Assembly (NCBI GenBank): GCA_900555735.1
Contig: USMI01000051.1
Coordinates: 1-11,232, forward strand
From: an uncultured Eubacteriales bacterium
Lineage (GTDB): Bacteria; Bacillota; Clostridia; Oscillospirales; Oscillospiraceae
Direction of reading: 5' to 3'
Length of the DNA: 11,232 nucleotides
Positions 1-5,519 of this stretch are shown piece after piece (positions within the stretch are counted from its first letter, which is position 1; each line of letters begins with the position of its first letter). The notes under the pieces are model-generated. The model was given only the letters and a program-made list of their open reading frames with translations. It was not told the DNA's origin and made no database searches. Position numbers and translations under genes: made by a program.

Positions 1-168
1 CCGCCGGAGCTGCTGGCGGCGCTGCTGGCAAGATACCCCGCCGACGCGCAGCCGGAGGAGAAACGGGAGCGCGATATGACCGCCGCGTTGGCGCTGCGGC
101 TCTCCGAACTGCCGGTTCAGGCGCGGCAGCAGCTGGCGCGTGCGGCGCAGGCGATCGTGCTTGACTGA
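1..168 (+). CDS. C-terminal fragment of an unidentified protein
   Basis: An open frame runs from the first base of the window to a TGA at 166-168 and gives the last 55 residues of a protein whose start lies upstream. The fragment is rich in Ala, Leu, Arg and Gln, with no Cys or Trp, and reads as amphipathic helix (for example LSELPVQARQQLARAAQ near the end). It has no motif that I can assign to a family. It lies on the same strand as the crcB remnant and ends 39 bases before that gene's ATG, so they may be co-transcribed. Codon choice is GC-rich like the neighbouring genes, which supports it as a real coding end. Confidence 0.6.
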   Translation, partial: PPELLAALLARYPADAQPEEKRERDMTAALALRLSELPVQARQQLARAAQAIVLD

Positions 169-207
169 GCCGCCGCCGTCTGGTATGCTGGGGCGGAGGT
201 GAACGTC

Positions 208-575
208 ATGAAAACTTTGCTGAACTGTCTGTTTGTGGCGCTGGGCGGCGCGGCCGGCTCGGTGAGCCGGTATCTGCTGGGCCTGCTGCCGGTAAAGACC
301 AACGGCTTTCCGGTAATTACGCTTGGTATCAACGTGGCCGGTGCCTTCTGCATCGGGCTGCTCGTGGCGGCGATGGGGAAGCACAGCGGCTGGGATCCCC
401 GGCTGGTGCTGTTTTGAAGGCGGGCTTCTGCGGCGGCTTTACCACGTTCTCCACCTTTTCAGTGGAAACGGTGCAGCTTTTTCAAAGCGGCAAGACCGGG
501 CTTGGCGTGCTGTATGCGGCAGCCAGCGTGATTTTGGGCATTGCCGCCGTGTTTACGGCCCAGAAATGCGTGTAA
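208..575 (+). pseudogene. crcB: Fluoride channel CrcB/Fluc, broken by a one-base frameshift
   Basis: CrcB/Fluc proteins are small dual-topology membrane channels that export fluoride. The ATG at 208 follows GGAGGTG (195-201) by six bases; an in-frame GTG at 199 lies inside this ribosome site and is not the start. The first part carries the family motifs GGAAGSVSRYL and TLGINVAGAFCIG, then stops at TGA 415-417 after 69 residues. The next frame continues without a break to TAA 573-575 with the hallmark GFCGGFTTFSTFSVE and a last membrane segment. Adding one T to the TTTT run at 412-415 restores a 122-residue protein of normal family length (L-F-L-K across the join). All conserved blocks survive, so this is either a recent mutation or a base-call error. 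If real, the product lacks the TTFSTF segment and should not form a channel. No fluoride riboswitch fold was recognised upstream. Confidence 0.9.
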
Positions 576-629
576 AATCCCTGACGCGGGACACACTAAG
601 GCCATCTGAAACAAAGGAGTGGATGACCA

Positions 630-1064
630 ATGGTGGAACCGGATACCATCCGGCTGCTGCGGGAGTGTGACGCGGGCATCAAAATGGGCGTTTCGGCCAT
701 CAGCGACGTGGTGGATCGGGTGGCGGACAAGCGCTTCCGCCACCTGCTGACGGACTGTAAGGCTGAACACGACAAGCTGAAGACGGAGATCCAGACACTG
801 CTGGACAGGTACGGCGATGACGGAAAAGACCCCAACCCTATCGCCAAGGGCATGTCCCATATGAAAACCGGCATGAAGCTGGGGATGGACGATTCTGACG
901 AGACCATCGCCGACCTGATGACCGATGGCTGCAACATGGGCGTCAAGTCCCTGAGCCAGTACCTGAACCAGTACAAGGCGGCGGACGAGATCTCCAAGGA
1001 CATCACCAAGCGGCTCATCGCGCTGGAGGAGCGGCTGGCGGTGGATATCAGAGGATTTTTATAA
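630..1064 (+). CDS. Small helical ferritin-like protein (possible DUF2383 type)
   Basis: This encodes a 144-residue soluble protein. The ATG at 630 is 10 bases after AAAGGAG (613-619); another ATG at 623 is out of frame. There is no signal peptide or membrane segment. The sequence looks like four long helices (about residues 5-33, 35-60, 88-112 and 113-139) with a loop at 61-87 rich in Asp, Gly, Lys and Met. Acidic and His residues fall in helix positions that suggest a ferritin-like bundle (E12; E46 and H47; E53; E120; E133/E134). This resembles the DUF2383 group of four-helix proteins in general pattern only, and a full di-iron ExxH set is not obvious. The function is unknown. It lies 54 bases after the crcB remnant and converges on the phosphate transporter gene. 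Confidence 0.72.
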   Translation: MVEPDTIRLLRECDAGIKMGVSAISDVVDRVADKRFRHLLTDCKAEHDKLKTEIQTLLDRYGDDGKDPNPIAKGMSHMKTGMKLGMDDSDETIADLMTDGCNMGVKSLSQYLNQYKAADEISKDITKRLIALEERLAVDIRGFL

Positions 1065-1067
1065 GAA

Positions 1068-1114
1068 TAACGTGAAACGCCCTGCGCCTTTCGGCGGCAG
1101 GGCGTTTCACGTTA
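1068..1114. terminator. Shared hairpin between convergent genes
   Basis: A perfect 17-base inverted repeat, 1069-1085 against 1097-1113, gains one more pair at 1068/1114. The loop region GCCTTTCGGC can fold further as a small GCC/GGC stem. It lies directly after the stop of the plus-strand gene (1062-1064) and contains the stop codon of the minus-strand transporter (1112-1114). Neither side has a long T run, so it may work as a weak bidirectional terminator or as a 3'-end stabilising structure for both transcripts. Confidence 0.75.
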
Positions 1115-2872
1115 CATAGAGGGGAGAGTTGGCAATTGATAGGCTTCCAGATAGGAGTGGAAGCGACGCTGGAAGCTCTCGTCGCTTCGACGGATGGCGT
1201 GGAGCGTTTCGTGAAGGTTCAGGTTATGCTGGGCGGCGTCGATAACGCACCCGGCGATATTGGAGCAGTGGTCGGAGGTGCGCTCCAGATCCGTCAGCAG
1301 GTCGGACCAGACGAAGCCGGCCTCGATGCTGCACTGACCCTGCTGCATCCGCAGGATGTGACGGGTGCGCATTTCCTCCTTCAGCGCGTCGATGACCTGC
1401 TCCAGCGGCTCCACCTTCAATGCGGCGGTCACATCCTGCTGGGCGAAGGCGTTCTGTGCCAGCGTCAGGATCTCGCGGATGGCGTCACACAGGGTGTTCA
1501 GCTCTGCCTGAGCGGTGCCGCTGAAGGTAAGCTCCTTCTCCCGCAGCTCCTCCGCCGATTCCAGCACGTTCACGGCGTGGTCGGAGATACGCTCCCAGTC
1601 GCCGATGGTTTTCAGCAGCTCGGTGGCCTCCTCGCTTTCGCTGCCGCCCATCTTCTGGGCGCTGAGCTTCACCAGATAGGTGCCGATCACGTCCTCATAG
1701 TGATCGCAGCGGTCCTCGTCCTTGCGGATATTGGTCGCCAGCTCCGGGGTGTAATGATCGAAAGCGGTCAGGGCGTTTTCCAGTGCCCGCACGGCGCATA
1801 CCGCCATGTCACCTGCCACGGCGCGGCACTGCTGCAGCGCCAGAGAGGGGGTGGCCAGCAGGCGCTCGTCCAGCTCCACAGCCTGCTCCTCCTGCGCCGC
1901 GTCAGGCACCAGACGGATGGCCAGCTTTTCCAGCAGGTCGCCGCAGGGCAGCAGCATGGCGGTACACAGGATGTTGAACAGGGAGTGGGCAATGGCGATG
2001 CCGTACATGGTGGCGGATTCATTGAGGATGGCCGGGGCGAAGATGGCCTTGACGATGCAGAACACCGTCAGCAGCACCACCACGCCGATCACATTGAACA
2101 TCAGGTGCACCACGGCGGCACGTCTGGCATTCTTATTGGTGCCGACAGAGGACAGTAGCGCCGTAACGGTGGTGCCGATGTTCTGGCCCATGATGATGGG
2201 GATGGCGGCGGCGTAGCTGACCTGTCCGGTCAGGGCCAGCGCCTGCAGAATACCCACAGAGGCGGAGGAGGACTGGATGATGCCCGTCAGCACCGCGCCC
2301 ACCAGCACGCCCAGAATGGGGTTCTTGAACATGATGAACAGCTCTGCAAAGCCGGGAACGTCCTTCAGGCCTGCCACCGCGCCGCTCATGGTGTCCATGC
2401 CGAACATCAGCGTGGCAAAGCCCAGCAGGATCATGCCGGTGTCCTTCTTCTTGGTGTCCTTGCAGAACATATAGAAAATAATGCCGATCAGCGCCAGCAC
2501 CGGGGTGAAGGAGGTGGGCTTCAGCAGATTGATCCACACATTGCCGCTGTCGATGCCCGCCAGACTCAGCAGCCACGCGGTAACGGTGGTGCCCACGTTG
2601 GCACCCATGATGACGTTGATGGCCTGCCGCAGCGTCATCAGTCCGGAGTTGACGAAGCCCACCACCATGACGGTGGTGGCCGACGAGCTCTGGATGATGG
2701 CGGTGATGCCGAGGCCCGTCAGGAAACCGGCGAATACATTGCTTGTCATTTTGTCCAGCAGCGTCCGCAGCTTGCCGCCGGCGCGGCGCTCCAGAGCCTG
2801 TCCCATCAGGTTCATGCCGAACAGGAACAGGCACAGGCCGCCGATCATGGTCAGTACCTTAAAAATATCCAT
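1112..2872 (-). CDS. Na+/phosphate cotransporter with C-terminal PhoU-like domain
   Basis: This 586-residue membrane protein belongs to the NptA/PNaS family, which couples phosphate uptake to sodium; many bacterial members add a PhoU-like tail. The membrane half shows the inverted-repeat signature twice: QSSSATTV at 61-68 with GANVGTTVT at 90-98, and QSSSAS at 200-205 with GQNIGTTVT at 229-237. These Q-S-S-S stretches form the substrate and Na+ site in the family. Residues from about 340 to 570 are soluble helices with PhoU-type E-R-x-S-D motifs (ERISDHAVNV from 427, ERTSDHCSNIA from 530), which bind metal clusters in PhoU proteins. Length is normal for the fused form. The ATG (complement of 2870-2872) follows GAGGAG on the minus strand (2879-2884). 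It is monocistronic as far as can be seen, with no pst or phoU neighbours. The actual substrate is inferred. Confidence 0.95.
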   Translation of the reverse strand: MDIFKVLTMIGGLCLFLFGMNLMGQALERRAGGKLRTLLDKMTSNVFAGFLTGLGITAIIQSSSATTVMVVGFVNSGLMTLRQAINVIMGANVGTTVTAWLLSLAGIDSGNVWINLLKPTSFTPVLALIGIIFYMFCKDTKKKDTGMILLGFATLMFGMDTMSGAVAGLKDVPGFAELFIMFKNPILGVLVGAVLTGIIQSSSASVGILQALALTGQVSYAAAIPIIMGQNIGTTVTALLSSVGTNKNARRAAVVHLMFNVIGVVVLLTVFCIVKAIFAPAILNESATMYGIAIAHSLFNILCTAMLLPCGDLLEKLAIRLVPDAAQEEQAVELDERLLATPSLALQQCRAVAGDMAVCAVRALENALTAFDHYTPELATNIRKDEDRCDHYEDVIGTYLVKLSAQKMGGSESEEATELLKTIGDWERISDHAVNVLESAEELREKELTFSGTAQAELNTLCDAIREILTLAQNAFAQQDVTAALKVEPLEQVIDALKEEMRTRHILRMQQGQCSIEAGFVWSDLLTDLERTSDHCSNIAGCVIDAAQHNLNLHETLHAIRRSDESFQRRFHSYLEAYQLPTLPSM

Positions 2873-2909
2873 GTAACTCTCCTCATTTTATGACATTCCT
2901 TTTACGTCC

Positions 2910-2936
2910 AGTATCAGAATAGCAGGGCAATGTCAA
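2910..2936 (-). promoter_or_regulatory. Possible promoter of the Na/Pi transporter gene
   Basis: Read on the minus strand, there is a perfect TTGACA (complement of 2931-2936), followed 15 bases on by GATACT (complement of 2910-2915), a 4/6 match to TATAAT. The spacing is short for sigma-A, so only the -35 element is convincing. TGACATT (2891-2897) and AATGTCA (2929-2935) form a 7-bp inverted repeat around this region that could be an operator. Confidence 0.35.
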
Positions 2937-2987
2937 ATCCGCTGGCGCTGTTTTGTAAAATATAAGTAAAATTCCGGAAGATTAGGC

Positions 2988-3017
2988 TTGACAAACGAAC
3001 TGTACTATGCATATAAT
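2988..3017 (+). promoter_or_regulatory. Sigma-A promoter of the GntR-ABC operon
   Basis: A perfect TTGACA (2988-2993) and a perfect TATAAT (3012-3017) are separated by 18 bases. Transcription should start near 3024, leaving a leader of about 50 bases before the GTG at 3073. Such a strong promoter is expected to be kept off by a repressor, and two dyads overlap and follow it. Confidence 0.88.
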
Positions 3018-3051
3018 ACAGTCGGGAACTGTGTTACACGAATAGTACAGT
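2999..3051. promoter_or_regulatory. Two tandem operators, ACTGTR-N12-TACAGT
   Basis: Site 1 is ACTGTA (2999-3004), 12 bases, TACAGT (3017-3022), and it covers the -10 box. Site 2 is ACTGTG (3028-3033), 12 bases, TACAGT (3046-3051), and it covers the start region. The two have the same architecture and are offset by 29 bases. The outermost arms also form a perfect 10-bp inverted repeat (2998-3007 with 3043-3052). From memory, B. subtilis YtrA binds a very similar dyad (AGTGTA, about 13 bases, TACACT), so autorepression by the adjacent GntR protein is the natural reading. Confidence 0.78.
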
Positions 3052-3072
3052 TAAAGAAAGGAGGCGGGAACC

Positions 3073-3456
3073 GTGATCGATTTCGGGGGTTTTGTCCAGA
3101 CGGAGGGACAGCCCATCTATTTGCAGATCATGCGCTATATCAAGCAGGGGCTGGCCGCCGGTACCATTGCCGACGGGGAGGAGCTGCCCTCCCGCCGGGC
3201 GCTGTCGGCGCTGCTGACGGTGAACCCCAACACCATCCAGAAGGCGTACCGACTGCTGGAGGAGGAAGGGCTGGTGCAGTCCCACGCCGGGGCAAAAAGC
3301 TATGTCCGCGCCACGGAGCAGCAGCGGCAGGCGCTGCGGCGGGAGCTGACGGAGAACCAGCTGCGGGGCATGGTACGGGATATGAAGCGCATGGGCCTGA
3401 CGGCGGCGGAGGCCATGTCGCTGATCGGAAAGCTGTATGAGGAGGAGAGCGAATGA
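3073..3456 (+). CDS. GntR-family repressor, YtrA subfamily
   Basis: This 127-residue DNA-binding protein starts with GTG at 3073, eight bases after AAAGGAGG (3057-3064). Residues 13-78 form the GntR winged helix: QPIYLQIMRYIKQGLAAG, then LPSRRALS (38-45) and the recognition-helix block VNPNTIQKAYRLLEEEGL (50-67), followed by the wing. The remaining roughly 50 residues are a short helical tail, probably for dimerisation, without the large effector domain of FadR or HutC types. This size and the VNPNT motif are typical of the YtrA subfamily, which usually sits first in an operon for an ABC transporter and represses it. The stop overlaps the next start as ATGA (3453-3456), so translation of the permease is coupled to that of the repressor. 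Confidence 0.92.
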   Translation: MIDFGGFVQTEGQPIYLQIMRYIKQGLAAGTIADGEELPSRRALSALLTVNPNTIQKAYRLLEEEGLVQSHAGAKSYVRATEQQRQALRRELTENQLRGMVRDMKRMGLTAAEAMSLIGKLYEEESE

Positions 3457-4235
3457 ACCGGTATCTTTCCACAATCGGGCTGTACGCCCGGTCAAATCTC
3501 TATAAAATACTGCTGATCACACTGGTGACGGCGCTGCTGGCGGGCGCTTTGGTGTACTACTATCCCGTGGGGCAGGAGGCAAACAATTATTATGTGGATC
3601 CCGATGGCAACCGGATGCCTTATACGTACACCGAGCCCTATCTGGATGGCGTGATCGGGATCAGCCGCGCGCCGGTGGTATGCGCCGTGGGCTTCACGGC
3701 TATCGTGGCGGTCATGTGTCTGACCGGCTGCGGCTACGGCGTCAAGACGGACTACACAGTGCGGCGGCTGCGGATGCGGGAAAAAACCGCCTGCATGCTG
3801 TGGGCAGGGTATCACGCGGCGCTGCTGCTGTTCTTCTGGGCGGTGCTGGCGCTGACGCTGTATGGCGTGATGCTGCTGCATTGCCAACAGGTGAAGGTGC
3901 CGGACGGGTACGTCTTGGAGTCCGGCCCTCAGACCATAATGTTGCTGTGCTACACGGATACGTTCCTGCACCATCTGGTTCCGCTGCAGGACGTGGCGAT
4001 GTGGGGCCTGAGCGTTTCCTCCGTGCTGGCGGTGGCCTTTACCACGGTGCTGTTTTCCTACCGCCAGCGTCACGGGAGCTTCAGCCCGCTGGTACTGCTG
4101 GCACTGGGCGGCACCATCGGCAGCTTCTTTTGCAGCCTTGGGGAGAATACGAATTTCCTGCTGATGCTGCTTCTGCTGGGCGTGGCGGGCGCCTCGTTCT
4201 GCATACTGATAGGAGGTGACGATAATGCGGCCTGA
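3453..4235 (+). CDS. ABC transporter permease, six predicted TM segments
   Basis: This encodes a 260-residue membrane protein with no family I can name beyond ABC permease by context. Predicted membrane segments are about 19-37, 74-96, 113-142, 181-202, 211-229 and 234-254. A loop at 38-73, rich in Tyr, Asp and Pro, should lie outside if the Arg-rich 99-112 loop is inside by the positive-inside rule. That inner loop contains YTVRRL (101-106), which matches YLMRRL in the next permease and may be the coupling element for the ATPase. A second outer loop spans 143-180. The start ATG at 3453 overlaps the repressor stop; the ribosome site GGAGGAG is inside the repressor's end. The last 11 bases overlap the next gene. 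Confidence 0.85.
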   Translation: MNRYLSTIGLYARSNLYKILLITLVTALLAGALVYYYPVGQEANNYYVDPDGNRMPYTYTEPYLDGVIGISRAPVVCAVGFTAIVAVMCLTGCGYGVKTDYTVRRLRMREKTACMLWAGYHAALLLFFWAVLALTLYGVMLLHCQQVKVPDGYVLESGPQTIMLLCYTDTFLHHLVPLQDVAMWGLSVSSVLAVAFTTVLFSYRQRHGSFSPLVLLALGGTIGSFFCSLGENTNFLLMLLLLGVAGASFCILIGGDDNAA

Positions 4236-4770
4236 ACGGAAGCTTTCCCGACTGCTGCCGCCCAACATGGACGCGGCGCAGGTGAAGGGCTGGATCATCG
4301 CCTTGCTGACCATTGTGGCGCTGCTGTGCAGTATCCTGTTTTTGTGCAGATATCCGGAGGATTACCGGAATCTGTTCTGGGATTGGGGCTCAAAGTACCA
4401 GCGCATTATGCCGGGGGCGATCATGCCGCGGTTCGACCGGTATGCCATCCTCACGGTCTATGTGACCGGCGGCGCGCTGCTGCTGACGCTGGCCTCCACG
4501 GCGCTGCTGTACAGCTCCTACTATCAGGGCAGCCGCAGTATCTATCTCATGCGCCGCCTGCCGGATGGCCGCAGCCTTCTGCGCCGTCAGATCTGGAGCG
4601 TTCCGCTGCGGGTCATGGGCTTGCTGCTGCTTCTGGGCGTGGTGCTGCTGGCGGCGACGTGGCTGGTGTGGCGCTTCGTTACACCGGCGCAGTGCCTGCC
4701 CACGCCGGAGAACATTCAGCAGGCGATGAACGATATCGCGGCTTCGCCGTATTCAAAACAGCTGCCATAA
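4225..4770 (+). CDS. Short ABC permease subunit, three predicted TM segments
   Basis: This encodes a 181-residue membrane protein. The ATG at 4225 lies eight bases after AGGAGG (4211-4216); an in-frame GTG at 4216 is part of that ribosome site and is rejected as start. Predicted membrane segments are about 23-41, 74-98 and 127-149. The loop after the second segment has SIYLMRRLPDGRSLLRRQIW (105-124), strongly positive and so probably cytoplasmic, with the same YxxRRL spacing as the larger permease. The C-terminal 30 residues are hydrophilic and should be outside. With only three segments it is about half a normal permease, yet no frameshift or broken end is visible, so the short form seems genuine. 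It probably pairs with the 260-residue permease. Confidence 0.82.
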   Translation: MRPERKLSRLLPPNMDAAQVKGWIIALLTIVALLCSILFLCRYPEDYRNLFWDWGSKYQRIMPGAIMPRFDRYAILTVYVTGGALLLTLASTALLYSSYYQGSRSIYLMRRLPDGRSLLRRQIWSVPLRVMGLLLLLGVVLLAATWLVWRFVTPAQCLPTPENIQQAMNDIAASPYSKQLP

Positions 4771-4783
4771 GGAGGGATGCCAG

Positions 4784-5518
4784 ATGATCGAATTGAAGAA
4801 TGTCAGCAAAAATTACGGAAAAACAAAGGCTGTAAAGGAGATTTCCCTCACACTGACGCAGGGACAGATCATAGGCCTGTTCGGCGAGAACGGCGCGGGC
4901 AAGACCACGCTTCTGAAGTGTATTCTGGGATTGCTGTCCCATGAGGGCACCGTCACACTGGACGGCGCGCCCATTACCGAGAAGAACATTGAGCGGCTCA
5001 GCTTCGCCACCTGCGAGCACTCCTTTTTCCCGGCCCTGTCCCCCAAGGGCCACCGCGACTTCTATCAGGCCCATTTCCCCCGGTTCAACGACAAGCGCTT
5101 TCAGGCGCTGATGAAGTTCTTCGAGCTGCCCATGGATAAGCCGCTGCGGGCCTTCTCCGCCGGTATGAAGAACCAGTTCGAGGTAGTCATGGCCCTGTCG
5201 CAGGGTGCGGACTATATCCTGATGGATGAGCCCTTTGCCGGAAACGATGTGTTCAACCGGGAGGACTTCTACAAGGTGCTGCTGGGTATTCTGGAGGAGC
5301 ACGAGACGGTGCTGCTGTCCACCCATCTGCTGGAGGAGGTCAAGGACTTCATCTCCCGCGCGGTGCTGCTGAACAAGGGTGAGCTGGTGGGTGACTGCAC
5401 CGTGGAGGAGTTGGAGGCGCAGGGCAAGGACCTGATGACCTATGTGAAGGAGACGTATCACTATCGGAACGACCGGGTCAGCCGCGCACTCAGCGACCTG
5501 ACCGGCGAGGAGGGGTGA
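4784..5518 (+). CDS. ABC transporter ATPase, YtrB/BcrA-like
   Basis: This 244-residue nucleotide-binding subunit should drive the two upstream permeases. Walker A is GENGAGKTT (34-42), the signature is the variant FSAGM (124-128) in place of LSGGQ, Walker B is YILMDEP (144-150) with catalytic E149, the D-loop is FAGND (151-155), and the switch histidine is H181 in LLSTHL. The usual Q-loop glutamine is not obvious: the matching stretch is ATCEHSFF (75-82), with Glu where Gln is expected. A stretch HFPRFNDKRFQALMKFFEL between them is typical of YtrB-like ATPases of small Firmicute exporters. The ATG at 4784 is seven bases after AAGGAGGG (4769-4776), which overlaps the previous stop. Active export or a mechanical role at the envelope are both possible. 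Confidence 0.95.
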   Translation: MIELKNVSKNYGKTKAVKEISLTLTQGQIIGLFGENGAGKTTLLKCILGLLSHEGTVTLDGAPITEKNIERLSFATCEHSFFPALSPKGHRDFYQAHFPRFNDKRFQALMKFFELPMDKPLRAFSAGMKNQFEVVMALSQGADYILMDEPFAGNDVFNREDFYKVLLGILEEHETVLLSTHLLEEVKDFISRAVLLNKGELVGDCTVEELEAQGKDLMTYVKETYHYRNDRVSRALSDLTGEEG

Positions 5519-5519
5519 C

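Noticed and set aside
161..189. TTGACT-N17-TATGCT with an extended TG as promoter for crcB
   Set aside because: The predicted start near 196 would fall at the ribosome binding site (195-201), leaving a leader that cannot hold it properly; the match is probably chance.
199..201. GTG at 199 as crcB start, and GTG at 4216 as start of the short permease
   Set aside because: Both lie inside the Shine-Dalgarno sequence; ATG codons six to eight bases downstream are better.
169..207. Fluoride riboswitch upstream of crcB
   Set aside because: The gap is only 39 bases and shows no pseudoknot-type pairing or conserved aptamer core.
409..420. Programmed -1 frameshift in crcB
   Set aside because: The codons CTG TTT before TGA do not form a slippery X XXY YYZ heptamer in the zero frame, and no stimulatory hairpin or internal ribosome site was seen. 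Loss of a T is simpler.
1136..2158. Long plus-strand open frame opposite the Na/Pi transporter
   Set aside because: It is antisense to a clearly conserved gene, has no ribosome site, and its composition reflects the complement of the transporter codons.
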